A DNA stretch of 64,000 nt from Oscillatoria sp. FACHB-1407 (lineage in GTDB: Bacteria; Cyanobacteriota; Cyanobacteriia; Elainellales; Elainellaceae): positions 147,813 to 211,812 of the forward strand of contig NZ_JACJSA010000012.1 in the NCBI RefSeq assembly GCF_014697545.1, given 5' to 3'. Of this stretch, positions 1 to 8,442 are shown piece after piece. A program made the position numbers and the translations under genes. Positions within the stretch are counted from its first letter, which is position 1. Every line of letters starts with the position of its first letter. The notes under the pieces are model-generated. The model was given only the letters and a program-made list of their open reading frames with translations. It had not been told where the DNA came from and searched no databases.

Positions 1-294
1 CATCGCCAGACATCCACCAAACGACTCTCCACATAGATAAACCTTACGGTCACAGTTGCCCTCTAACTCGGTTCTAACCAGAGTCACAACTTGTTCAGTC
101 AGGTCATGCCAACTGGTGAGGTCATCCGGTGGAATCGCCAAACATCGCACATCAAAGGCTTGCTCTAACCCTTCTGTTTGCGCTCGCAGTAGTTGCCCAG
201 TGCCATCCATGCCGGGAGTAAAGACAAATAAAGGAGCTTCTGGGTAGACCCGCCGGGGAGTTAGAAAATGCACTTGATCGGGAACTACAGCCAT
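1..294 (-). CDS. PES-like alpha/beta hydrolase, 5' part (runs off left edge)
   Basis: This reading frame is open from an ATG at 294 to the window edge, giving the first 98 residues. Residues about 22-33 read LFVFTPGMDGTG, and the segment ends with CGESFGG, the nucleophile elbow (serine in GESFG) of alpha/beta hydrolases. The PG-DGTG and GES-GG pair is what I recall of the hydrolase half of plant phytyl ester synthases (PES1/PES2) and their cyanobacterial relatives, which move acyl groups to phytol or lipids. It starts 2 bp after the stop of the acyltransferase gene, so the two are almost surely cotranscribed. Family placement is from memory of motifs; the catalytic Asp and His lie outside the window. 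A general lipase or thioesterase is the alternative. Confidence 0.8.
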   Translation of the reverse strand, partial: MAVVPDQVHFLTPRRVYPEAPLFVFTPGMDGTGQLLRAQTEGLEQAFDVRCLAIPPDDLTSWHDLTEQVVTLVRTELEGNCDRKVYLCGESFGGCLAM

Positions 295-296
295 AT

Positions 297-1016
297 CTAA
301 TATCCTTGATGTAACAAACTGCTGATTTCAGTACGGCAATGTGTGGTCACTTCAGCAACCACTGATTTAGCTTGCTTTCCCTGATATCGCTGTCGTTGGC
401 TTGCCGTAATCCACATCGGTCGCCCAATGAATACATTAACGTGTTGGTAAATCACCATTGGATGCCATCCCGATTTTTGAAAGAGAGGCTCTGAGGGATC
501 AATCCAACTCAACACTTTTAAGGGAATGGCAGAATTGGTGACTTCTTGATGCGAAGCGATCGCGATCGGCAACACTGCCAAATCAGTCAGAGGAGCACGC
601 AAAGCCAAATGAGCAAAGCCCCGATGAAATTGTTGAATCTCATCAGGTTGAGTCAATCGCACCATCGGTTCACCTCCCTCTGGAAACACCCCAACCACCT
701 GACGGTGTTGCAGCAAATGAGTGGCTTGTTGCAAAAAGGAGTGTTGTCGTTGATCGGGAGTATCCAACGGAAAACAGCCCAACCGTGTCACAACATCGCG
801 CATGAGCGGCACTTGCCCCATGTAGTGATGACAGGCGAAGCGGATGGTGCGATCGATTGCTGCCATCAACACCGGAGCATCCATAAAGCTGCGATGGTTG
901 CTGACTACAACCATGGCTCCTTCTTGCGGGATGCGATCTTGATGGTATAAAAACAGACGTGTGCCCAGTGCTGCCAACAGTTGGTGAGACATCACAAGGG
1001 GGCTGTAGATTGACAT
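297..1016 (-). CDS. PlsC-like lysophospholipid acyltransferase family protein
   Basis: The 239-residue product carries the LPLAT signature: NHRSFMD (His and Asp of the HX4D catalytic motif, near residue 40) and VFPEGGE near residue 113 (the FPEG motif that binds the glycerol-phosphate). The family transfers acyl chains from acyl-ACP or acyl-CoA to lysophosphatidic acid or a related acceptor at the membrane. The length is usual for single-domain PlsC relatives. The N-terminus has only a moderately hydrophobic stretch (residues 5-25). It is the first gene of a minus-strand pair with the PES-like hydrolase (2 bp gap). Plant PES proteins combine a hydrolase and an acyltransferase in one chain, so the pair may act together; this is inference, because the acyltransferase here is of PlsC rather than DGAT type. 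Confidence 0.85.
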   Translation of the reverse strand: MSIYSPLVMSHQLLAALGTRLFLYHQDRIPQEGAMVVVSNHRSFMDAPVLMAAIDRTIRFACHHYMGQVPLMRDVVTRLGCFPLDTPDQRQHSFLQQATHLLQHRQVVGVFPEGGEPMVRLTQPDEIQQFHRGFAHLALRAPLTDLAVLPIAIASHQEVTNSAIPLKVLSWIDPSEPLFQKSGWHPMVIYQHVNVFIGRPMWITASQRQRYQGKQAKSVVAEVTTHCRTEISSLLHQGY

Positions 1017-1599
1017 AGCAATATAAGAACGGCAATAATTAAGCCAATCGTCGAGTCTTAATACTAATTTACATCCCTTATCCTAACTCTCCCGCTTGAC
1101 AGCGTGTTCTGTCTAATCGGTTAGCTGGTGTAAGTATTTAGACGGATAACAGCACTATCTCAGTCTTGAGTCAGGCATTGACTCCATCAGATAACTCTAG
1201 AGGAGTGACAGTGAGTTGCTGTGTGCGAGAGTGTAATGTCGTTTATGCCTAGCGCAATTTATACCCAGCGCAATGCTACAGGTGGGGTAATTGTAGTTCC
1301 TGGTCAGGTTGTGGTGTGATGGCAACAGGACGGCATGGGATCTCCGCAATCAGTATTTGGGTACAAATGCGCATTCAAGAACTATCTTGGTCTAAATATG
1401 CTGGCTTTTTAGGCGGTTTTAGTGGAATACAAATGGAACAAATTATGAGTTTAGATTTATGAATCTTATGGGATAAATTGTTGCGGATTCAGCCTTTTTC
1501 TAATGATTTATTGCTGTTGAAGCGGCTTCTACAAATTAAGTTGAAAATCCTCCTGAATTAGTGATGAATAGTTGAGTAAAGAACCTGTAAATGGGCATT
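1017..1599. other. intergenic stretch, no supported gene
   Basis: Every frame is interrupted. Short coding-like fragments occur around 1320-1460 on the plus strand, but none has a start, a usable length or a family match that I can see. The stretch lies between the divergent acyltransferase and metG genes and leads into a decayed transposase, so it may contain more of the same remnant. Confidence 0.5.
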
Positions 1600-1790
1600 G
1601 TTCGTCATGCCATTGAGAAATGTTTGACTTTAAATTTAGAGGGCTTTAGTACTCAAAGCGGGCACATTTTTAGCCGCTGCCTCGCTAGAGCAGCTCAGAT
1701 CGGTTGATTGGGGTTTCTGCCATTGCAATGTCCCTCGACCTGGCTTATGTACGAAAGAGTACCGTTGGGGAGGTGCCTGTTTCCCAAAAT
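1600..1790 (+). pseudogene. decayed transposase remnant (IS4-like C-terminal region)
   Basis: On the plus strand, 1602-1706 reads RHAIEKCLTLNLEGFSTQ and then runs to a stop. A +1 shift near 1698 gives DRLIGVSAIAMSLDLAYV before another stop. The order 'R-x-IE-x-C/F ... L-x-GF ... RL-x-x-(IV)-x-AIA-x-x-x-D/W' is the pattern of the C-terminal part of IS4-family transposases, where the catalytic Glu sits in the (Y/R)-x-x-IE segment. At least one frameshift and no start codon make it non-functional. The assignment is inference from a short, damaged match; no terminal inverted repeats were found. Confidence 0.4.
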
Positions 1791-1890
1791 TTTTAGAACG
1801 AGACTTGGTTAGATTAGTAATATAAAATTGTAATCACCTCCTTTTGAGATAGATAACAGTAATTTTTGGGTTGATTTTTATAAGATTTCC

Positions 1891-3483
1891 ATGAATTCTA
1901 GTGCCCCGAATCAAAATACCTTTGCCATCACGACGCCGCTTTATTACGTCAATGATCTGCCCCACATCGGTAGTGCATATACGACGATCGCGGCGGATGT
2001 GGTTTCCCGCTTCTACAGACTCCAGGGTCAACCCGTGCTGATGATCACAGGAACAGATGAGCATGGGCAAAAAATTCAGCGCACCGCAGAGGCATTAGGG
2101 CGATCGCCCCAAGAGCATTGCGACAAAATTGTGGAAGGCTTTCAAGCCCTGTGGGATCAACTCAACATTCGGTGCGATCGCTTCATTCGCACCACCTCAA
2201 AACGGCACGAGGCGATCGTACGCGAGTTTTTCCAGCGCGTTTGGGACAATGACGACATTTACCTCGGTTGGCAACAAGGGTGGTATTGCGTCTCGTGTGA
2301 AGAGTTCAAAGAAGAACGCGAACTACTCGAAGACCATTACTGTCCCCTTCACCCCACCAAACAAGCAGAGTGGCGCGATGAGCAAAACTATTTCTTCCGC
2401 CTCTCAAACTACCAGGGCAAGTTAGAAGCGTTATATCAAGAGCGACCCGATTTCATTCGTCCTGATATTCGCCGCAACGAAGTGCTGAGTTTTGTCAGTC
2501 GAGGGTTGCAAGACTTTTCTATTTCGCGGGTCAATCTAGATTGGGGCTTCCCCGTCCCGACCGATCCCGACCACACGCTCTACGTCTGGTTTGACGCGCT
2601 GTTAGGATACGTCACTGCCCTGGTCGATGCCAACCAAGAACCCACCTTAGAAAACGCCCTCGCACAATGGTGGCCCATCAACTTACATCTCATTGGCAAA
2701 GATATTCTGCGATTTCACGCGGTTTATTGGCCTGCCATGCTAATGTCAGCGGGAGTACCTGTACCCGGAGGTGTATTTGGGCATGGTTTCTTGACCAAAG
2801 ATGGGCAAAAAATGGGGAAAACCTTAGGCAACATCATCGATCCCTATGAATTAGTCGGGCGGTATGGCTCTGATGCTGTTCGCTATTACTTCTTAAAGGA
2901 AATCGAATTTGGGCGAGATGGCGATTTCAACGAAACGCGCTTTGTCAATATTTTGAATGCCGACCTGGCGAACGATTTGGGCAACTTGCTGAATCGCACG
3001 TTAAAGATGGTACATAAATATTGCGAGGGATATGTCCCTGCTGTCTCAAATGATGATATTGCAACCGATGATCTGCTTAAATCCAAGGGCTTAACGTTGG
3101 GTCAAGAAGTCGCTGATGCCTACACATCGCTCTCATTTAGTCAGGCATGTGAGGCAATCTTGGCAATGATTCGCGCTGGCAACAAATTTATTGATGACCA
3201 GGCTCCTTGGGCACTCTATAAACAAGGCAAGCAAGCAGAAGTTGAGCAAGTGCTTTACACCGTTCTCGAAGCGGTCAGATTAGCTGCCTACCTGTTATCA
3301 CCGATCATTCCCAACATCAGCCAAGCCGTTTATCAACAACTTGGATTTGAAATCAATTTCAATTCTCCTGAGAGTCTGACTGCCTATCCATTCACCGTTC
3401 ATGCCCATTGGGGAGCATTGCCTGCCAAACAGGCTTTGGGCACTCCTGAACCCGTGTTCCGTCGTTTAGAATTGCCAACATAA
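1891..3483 (+). CDS. metG: methionyl-tRNA synthetase
   Basis: MetRS charges tRNA-Met with methionine in the cytoplasm. The 530-residue chain starts its catalytic core with TTPLYYVNDLPHIGSAY, containing the HIGH-like HIGS, and has GHGFLTKDGQKMGKTLGN near residues 297-315, whose KMGKT is the KMSKS loop. The Cys pair of the connective peptide (WYCVSCEEF, about residue 132) and a further Cys (YCPLHP) are visible, so a reduced zinc knuckle is likely. The C-terminus ends about 30 residues past the anticodon-binding helical domain, without the EMAP/Trbp111-like dimerisation module; this short form is common in cyanobacteria. A 12-bp perfect hairpin spans its stop codon. Confidence 0.97.
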   Translation: MNSSAPNQNTFAITTPLYYVNDLPHIGSAYTTIAADVVSRFYRLQGQPVLMITGTDEHGQKIQRTAEALGRSPQEHCDKIVEGFQALWDQLNIRCDRFIRTTSKRHEAIVREFFQRVWDNDDIYLGWQQGWYCVSCEEFKEERELLEDHYCPLHPTKQAEWRDEQNYFFRLSNYQGKLEALYQERPDFIRPDIRRNEVLSFVSRGLQDFSISRVNLDWGFPVPTDPDHTLYVWFDALLGYVTALVDANQEPTLENALAQWWPINLHLIGKDILRFHAVYWPAMLMSAGVPVPGGVFGHGFLTKDGQKMGKTLGNIIDPYELVGRYGSDAVRYYFLKEIEFGRDGDFNETRFVNILNADLANDLGNLLNRTLKMVHKYCEGYVPAVSNDDIATDDLLKSKGLTLGQEVADAYTSLSFSQACEAILAMIRAGNKFIDDQAPWALYKQGKQAEVEQVLYTVLEAVRLAAYLLSPIIPNISQAVYQQLGFEINFNSPESLTAYPFTVHAHWGALPAKQALGTPEPVFRRLELPT

Positions 3484-3502
3484 TATTTTGATGTTGGCAA
3501 TT
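3470..3502 (+). terminator. hairpin across the metG stop codon
   Basis: AATTGCCAACAT (3470-3481) and ATGTTGGCAATT (3491-3502) are a perfect 12-bp inverted repeat with a 9-nt loop. The TAA stop lies in the loop edge. No T-run follows, so it could be a transcript-end stabiliser rather than a classical intrinsic terminator. Confidence 0.5.
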
Positions 3503-3631
3503 GCCTCATTTGTGACTGTATAACTATCGTTAATTTGGGAATCAATTCTTATCTGGCATAAACACTTTTCTTCAATTCACGTCTAAATCCAAAAAACAAT
3601 TTTTTTGATAAAACTGAGGTCTTAAAAAATC

Positions 3632-4243
3632 ATGTTTAATAACCACGATGAAAATAACAGCCCTATCTTCACACCAGAACAGGTTCTAGAAAATCGAGGA
3701 CGAGTCGCGATTTTTATTGACGGCTCAAATCTCTTTTACGCAGCGTTGCAGCTAGGCATCGAGATTGATTACACCAAGTTGCTTTGTCGGTTAACGGCAG
3801 GTTCGCGCTTGTTACGCTCCTTTTTCTACACGGGGGTCGATCGCACCAATGAAAAACAGCAGGGATTCCTGCTATGGATGCGGCGCAACGGCTATCGGGT
3901 TATCTCCAAAGATCTGGTGCAGCTACCCGACGGCTCTAAAAAAGCAAATTTGGATGTCGAGATTGCAGTGGATATGATGGCATTGGTAGGGTCTTACGAT
4001 ACGGCGATCTTAGTCAGTGGCGATGGCGATCTTGCCTACGCGGTTGATGCGGTCAGCTATCGTGGGGTGCGAGTTGAGGTGGTGAGTTTGCGATCGATGA
4101 CAAGCGATAGTTTGATCAACGTTGCCGATCGCTACATTGATCTGGATGGCATTAAAGAAGACATCCAAAAAACTCCCCGCCAAAATTACACCTACCGCCC
4201 CCTCTCTGGAATTGGATTGGTAGAAGAACAGAATGAACCCTAA
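3632..4243 (+). CDS. NYN domain protein of the LabA/DUF88 family
   Basis: Residues about 25-165 form an NYN (PIN-like nuclease) domain: VAIFIDGSNLFYA carries the first acidic metal ligand (D in FIDGSN), LDVEIAVDMM the second pair, and LVSGDGDLAYAVD the conserved GDGD. These acidic residues are all present, so nuclease activity is possible. LabA, the founding cyanobacterial member, acts in negative feedback on KaiC-driven transcription in Synechococcus; whether this copy is the functional LabA or a paralogue cannot be told from sequence. The C-terminal 40 residues are a less conserved tail. The gene overlaps the DUF58 gene downstream by 11 bp. Confidence 0.85.
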   Translation: MFNNHDENNSPIFTPEQVLENRGRVAIFIDGSNLFYAALQLGIEIDYTKLLCRLTAGSRLLRSFFYTGVDRTNEKQQGFLLWMRRNGYRVISKDLVQLPDGSKKANLDVEIAVDMMALVGSYDTAILVSGDGDLAYAVDAVSYRGVRVEVVSLRSMTSDSLINVADRYIDLDGIKEDIQKTPRQNYTYRPLSGIGLVEEQNEP

Positions 4244-5396
4244 CCTGGGTCAACGCATTGCAGATTGGTTTGAAACGCATTGGGTAACGCCCGCCTATAG
4301 CGGTTGGCTAGCGGGGGGCTTATCTATCTTCTTCTTTGCGGCTGCCACTAACACCATGGCAGGTTGGCTGTATGTCATCAGTGGTGTGATGTTTGCGCTG
4401 TTAGCGGTGGCGGCAATCTTACCGGAGCGATCGCTCCGTCAAATTCGCATCACACGCCGTGCCATTGAGCCGATTAGCGCGGGAGAGCCACTAATTGTGG
4501 AACTGGTGGTTGAAAATCAAACCAATCAACCCAAGACCCTGTTGCAGGTACAAGATATGCTGCCCTATGTGTTAGGGCAACCCGCTTCGACCGCCATTGA
4601 GCTGATCCCCGGTCAGGGCAGCTATCACTGGGTCTATGAACACCCAACTCAGCGACGGGGTGTGTTTCGATGGCAGACCTTGCAACTGCGCACTGCCACC
4701 CCCCTGGGTCTGTTTTGGTGTCGGCGCAGCCAAACGGCTAAAGCAACAGCGATCGTCTATCCGACGGTATTGCCACTCAATCAATGCCCACTGATTGACG
4801 AGATGGGGCGCGATGTTAATGTCCATGTTCAAAGTGCTTATCGGGCACAAGGCGCAACAGAAGGAGTCACTCGAACATTGCGCCCTTATCGCTGGGGTGA
4901 CTCGATTCGCCTGATCCACTGGCGCACCAGTGCCCGATATGGCGAGTTGCGCGTACGCGAGCTAGAAACCTTTACGGGGGGGCAGGAGATTATCATCTGC
5001 CTCGACACCGAGATGCGTGGAGAAACCCCCTGGGAGGCTGACAACTTTGAACAGGCAGTAATTGCAGCCGCTTCTCTCTATTTCTACGCAGTACATCAAA
5101 ATTTGCAGGTCGGCGTGTGGACGGCAGCGACGGGTCTGGTTAAAGGCAAGCAAGTCGTTCTGGAAACTCTTGCCGCTACAAGTGCTACAGAGGAACGTCG
5201 GGCTGAACGCCTCCCAGATGTGCCTCTGCTCTGGCTCACTCAAGATGTCCGCAGTTTGAAAGCTCTCCCCGACGGCAGTCGTTGGGTGTTATGGTCATCA
5301 CCTCACACCGCCTCTGAGCAGGGTGCGATCGCCCACTCTGGTTTGGTGATTCAACCGGATCAACCGCTTCAAATACAACTCCAAACATCCGTTTAA
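4233..5396 (+). CDS. DUF58 domain membrane protein
   Basis: The 387-residue protein begins with two membrane segments (about residues 20-41 and 43-62). A beta-rich region follows, then the DUF58 core, marked by RPYRWGDSIRLIHWRTSAR (about residues 217-235). DUF58 proteins resemble von Willebrand factor A domains and usually sit beside MoxR AAA+ ATPases and transglutaminase-like proteins; neither is adjacent here. Its ATG lies inside the end of the LabA-like gene (11-bp overlap), which suggests translational coupling with a nucleic-acid-acting partner, an arrangement I cannot explain functionally. Function is unknown; membrane-associated assembly or chaperone-type roles are inferred for the family. 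Confidence 0.85.
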   Translation: MNPNLGQRIADWFETHWVTPAYSGWLAGGLSIFFFAAATNTMAGWLYVISGVMFALLAVAAILPERSLRQIRITRRAIEPISAGEPLIVELVVENQTNQPKTLLQVQDMLPYVLGQPASTAIELIPGQGSYHWVYEHPTQRRGVFRWQTLQLRTATPLGLFWCRRSQTAKATAIVYPTVLPLNQCPLIDEMGRDVNVHVQSAYRAQGATEGVTRTLRPYRWGDSIRLIHWRTSARYGELRVRELETFTGGQEIIICLDTEMRGETPWEADNFEQAVIAAASLYFYAVHQNLQVGVWTAATGLVKGKQVVLETLAATSATEERRAERLPDVPLLWLTQDVRSLKALPDGSRWVLWSSPHTASEQGAIAHSGLVIQPDQPLQIQLQTSV

Positions 5397-5461
5397 ATCC
5401 TTCGATTTCGAAATCACGCCTTCTTAGCAATACCCATTCACCTTGTAATCCCCATTTCGTT

Positions 5462-5872
5462 ATGACAGAGATCCTTCCTTCAGAGTTTTGGCATGGTGTA
5501 GAGCAGTTTAACCAGGGTGAGTTTTATGCCTGTCATGACACCCTGGAAGCCCTCTGGATGGAAGCGATGGAACCCCAAAAAACCTTTTATCAGGGCATCC
5601 TTCAGATTGCGGTGGGGTTATATCACCTGAGTAACCACAATTGGCGAGGAGCAGTGACCCTGTTGGGCGAAGGCATTCATCGGCTACGTCACTATCAACC
5701 AACCTACGCTGGGGTTCATGTCAGCCATCTAATCGATCAGGGAGTCCAACTGTTAACTCAGTTACAACGCTGTGGACCTGACAAAATCGCGGAGTTGGCA
5801 AAACAGGTGATTCCCGATGGTTCGGAAGATACCCAACCTTCCTACTCAATCAAACTTCAGCTTAAAAAATAG
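5462..5872 (+). CDS. DUF309 domain protein
   Basis: The 136-residue product shows the DUF309 signature: FWHGVEQFNQGEFYACHD, then LEALW and a helix with YQGILQIAVGLYHL. The family is all-helical and its conserved His, Glu and Asp residues hint at metal or nucleotide binding, but no activity is established. Length is typical. It starts 66 bp after the DUF58 gene and may belong to the same transcript. Its last 27 bp overlap the 3' end of the convergent SemiSWEET gene. Confidence 0.85.
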   Translation: MTEILPSEFWHGVEQFNQGEFYACHDTLEALWMEAMEPQKTFYQGILQIAVGLYHLSNHNWRGAVTLLGEGIHRLRHYQPTYAGVHVSHLIDQGVQLLTQLQRCGPDKIAELAKQVIPDGSEDTQPSYSIKLQLKK

Positions 5873-6100
5873 GATCACAGAGGTTAAAACCAGCGTCACT
5901 CCATTGGCGAGGATGACGGGGGTAGAGGCAATACAAAACCCATAGATCAACCAAAGCAAAATACCCGTTGTAAAGGTAATCAGCCATTCCAGCGAGATAT
6001 CCTTGGCTGAGCGGGATTTCCATGTCTTGAACAACTGCGGTAAAAACGCGATCGTGGTCAACGTACCTGCTACAAACCCAAGGAGCATTACGGTGTTCAT
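5846..6100 (-). CDS. SemiSWEET family transporter (PQ-loop)
   Basis: The 84-residue protein has three predicted membrane helices (about residues 5-22, 36-56 and 61-80) and the PQ motif in AFLPQLFKTWKSRSA, followed by DISLEWL. This is the single three-helix bundle of bacterial SemiSWEETs, which dimerise to pass sugars across the inner membrane. The substrate is not predictable. The 3' ends of this gene and the DUF309 gene overlap tail to tail by 27 bp. Confidence 0.88.
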   Translation of the reverse strand: MNTVMLLGFVAGTLTTIAFLPQLFKTWKSRSAKDISLEWLITFTTGILLWLIYGFCIASTPVILANGVTLVLTSVILFFKLKFD

Positions 6101-6200
6101 GTTAATCCCTTATTGGCGACGCACCCATTGCATCCTACTGCTTCAGCGACCTGGTTTGAAGTATCCGGTATATCTAGCTGTGAGTCTTCGTCCGCTGGTA

Positions 6201-6950
6201 CTATCCCTGCTCGTCAAGCGGAAGCCGTGGGAAAGAGGAACGTTTGACTTCCGGTAAGGGGTTATCGAGTGGTTCTAGCTGGCGGTTTTCAAAGCTGTTG
6301 ACTGGTAATGCGTTGATGGAGCCAGGACTAACAATTCCCCCAGAAATGATCACCTTGAAGGCATCTTCGATGGACATCGACAGCGTAATTACCTCGCTTT
6401 CGGGCACCACCGCATACCACCCTGTCGTAGGGTTCGGCGTTGTGGGAATGAAAATGCTCAACATCGAATGCGGTACATGGGATTGAATCTCAGGCGTTAA
6501 CGTCCCGGTAACAAACGCCAGTGCCCATATCCCTTTACGGGGGTATTCCACTAGAACAACTCGCCGGAATTTGCCACTTGAATCTCTTAAAACAGTCTCC
6601 AGCAATTGTTTTAGAGTTTTGTAAACAGCCCCTGCGAAAGGGATAGCTTGCAATAACCGCTCTCCAAAGTCGAGGAGCCAGCGTCCGACGATGTTGCGAG
6701 CCATCAAGCCAATCAACAAGATGGACAACAGCGGCACTGCCAAACCAATCAAGAGATTGAGCAGATCTCCCAAAATGGGATTCAGGTCAATGAATGGATT
6801 GAGTTGTTTGGGAATGCGGGTTAGAAAGTCGATTACCCAACTGGCAATGGTGATGGTCAACCAAATTGTGGTTGCCAACGGAATGATGACCAGTAACCCG
6901 GCAATCAAGTCATTCTTCAGGTCTTGTTTAAGACGTTGGAGCACAGACAA
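6201..6950 (-). CDS. DUF502 family membrane protein (COV-like)
   Basis: The protein is 249 residues long. Two membrane segments lie in the N-terminal 100 residues: LLVIIPLATTIWLTITIAS (about 18-36) and LLIGLAVPLLSILLIGLMA (about 65-83). They are followed by GRWLLDFGERLLQAIPFAG, VVLVEYPRKGIWALAFVTG and FIPTTPNPTTGW, which are the conserved blocks of DUF502. Plant members are the COV/LCV proteins of the Golgi and plastid-related membranes; bacterial members have no assigned function. The C-terminal 40 residues are variable. No co-directional neighbour is close enough to imply an operon. Confidence 0.88.
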   Translation of the reverse strand: MSVLQRLKQDLKNDLIAGLLVIIPLATTIWLTITIASWVIDFLTRIPKQLNPFIDLNPILGDLLNLLIGLAVPLLSILLIGLMARNIVGRWLLDFGERLLQAIPFAGAVYKTLKQLLETVLRDSSGKFRRVVLVEYPRKGIWALAFVTGTLTPEIQSHVPHSMLSIFIPTTPNPTTGWYAVVPESEVITLSMSIEDAFKVIISGGIVSPGSINALPVNSFENRQLEPLDNPLPEVKRSSFPRLPLDEQG

Positions 6951-7213
6951 TCTAATCTCCCATGTAATAACCCAACGGAAACAAATCCAGTCCCAAAGGG
7001 AAAATTATTATAGCAACAGTGATGTTAGTTAGGATGGGGCATCAAGATAAAACCCCCGAAAGGGATGAGCGGTTGTAGGAAGGCGATCGCGCAGTCATAA
7101 CGACTTGGTAAATCGATGTTTCTATCCTGAACCAGCAATAACGACTGTAATGAACTCTACATTACATCTGCAAGCGCTGTAAAGATTTGTTTCACATCCA
7201 GGCGATCGCCCCT

Positions 7214-8389
7214 CTAGGGACGATAGACGGGCAGGGTGAAATGAAAACAACTGCCTTGATTTGCCACTGAGTCAACCCAAATTTGTCCATAGTGTGCCCG
7301 AATTACCCGTTGGCACAACGCTAACCCAATGCCGTAGCCTTCTTTGGCTTCATCACGCTCTAACCGAAACCGATCTTCAAAAATGCGCTCCCGGTTTTCT
7401 TCTGGCACGCCCGGACCGTTATCACAAACGCTCACCTGAATTTTTTGAGTGGTGCGGTGCAGGATAGAAACCTGAATCGTTCCGCCGTTTGGGGTGTATT
7501 TGATGGCGTTGTCTAGCAGATTGATTAAAACCTGTCTGACCTGTTTAGCATCGGCATAGACATTGGGCAGGTCGCTGGGAATGTCAGTAATAAGCCGATG
7601 TGACTTTGGCTCAAATTGCTCCTTGAGATGGTGTAGCACGTCTAAACACAATTCCCCTAAATCAACCTGCTGGGGCTGAATCTGCAACTCTGCCGCAGTC
7701 CCACGGGCAGCTTGTAAGACATCGGTAATCATGCGATCGATCGCCTTGGTTTGGGTGCGGGCGTGCTTAATCAACTGCCCCATCAATGCAGGCGTTAGCC
7801 TTGCTCCTTGCCCTGTCTCCTTGGGTTCAATACCCATTTCCAGGGTTTCCAGGGCGATCGAGGCAGCCGTCAGGGGATTTCGCAAATCGTGCGCCAACAT
7901 GGCAATCAAGCCATCTTTGAACCGGAGTTGCTCTTGAAGTTCTTCTTTTTCTTGTTTCAGGCGAAAAATCTCATCTGAGAGTTGAATCAACTCTGCTGAG
8001 TAGACAACCGATGGAATCGAACCCTCGATACTGTCTTTGCCAGAGGTTTCGTGACGCCGCGCCCGAGCCTTATAGTCGTCCACCGATCGCTGCCAACGAG
8101 GCCACCACTTCTCGATTTGAGCCACTAAGTTGCTGCCTGCCAGAGTTTGCCGGGGTTCAGGGTGCAACTTAATCAGTGTTGGCGTAGCAACCAGCTTAAA
8201 GTGCTCTGCTAAGTGAGGTTGCTCACCGACATCGATAATCTGTAGATCGAAATCGTAGTCATCTCCTAATTCCTTGAGAAAATTCCGGACTTGTCGAATC
8301 TTCTCGTTGGCATTAGGACGTTTATCCACAAACAGCAAGAGCTGCAAGGGTGCTTCAGGTCGCTCAAATGATTGGGACAGTGCCTCCAT
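7214..8389 (-). CDS. sasA: clock output sensor kinase SasA
   Basis: SasA reads KaiC through a KaiB-like domain and phosphorylates RpaA, carrying circadian time to transcription. Residues about 14-100 are the thioredoxin-like KaiB/SasA domain ([17 protein letters not shown], then [14 protein letters not shown]). A coiled linker (about 130-158) leads to HisKA with the phospho-acceptor in [13 protein letters not shown] (about residue 167) and to a HATPase domain with [12 protein letters not shown] (N box), [16 protein letters not shown] (G1) and GYGIGLALC (G2). The 391-residue length and domain order match SasA and no other kinase family I know. The rpaA gene lies 15 kb downstream in this window. 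Confidence 0.95.
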   Translation of the reverse strand: MEALSQSFERPEAPLQLLLFVDKRPNANEKIRQVRNFLKELGDDYDFDLQIIDVGEQPHLAEHFKLVATPTLIKLHPEPRQTLAGSNLVAQIEKWWPRWQRSVDDYKARARRHETSGKDSIEGSIPSVVYSAELIQLSDEIFRLKQEKEELQEQLRFKDGLIAMLAHDLRNPLTAASIALETLEMGIEPKETGQGARLTPALMGQLIKHARTQTKAIDRMITDVLQAARGTAAELQIQPQQVDLGELCLDVLHHLKEQFEPKSHRLITDIPSDLPNVYADAKQVRQVLINLLDNAIKYTPNGGTIQVSILHRTTQKIQVSVCDNGPGVPEENRERIFEDRFRLERDEAKEGYGIGLALCQRVIRAHYGQIWVDSVANQGSCFHFTLPVYRP

Positions 8390-8442
8390 GCGGTCTTGCT
8401 CAAACAGAATTCCTTCTTCCAGTTTTCTTTACTATTTATAGA

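Noticed and set aside
56..247. 63-codon plus-strand frame at the left edge
   Set aside because: Lies antisense inside the PES-like hydrolase, whose motifs are clear.
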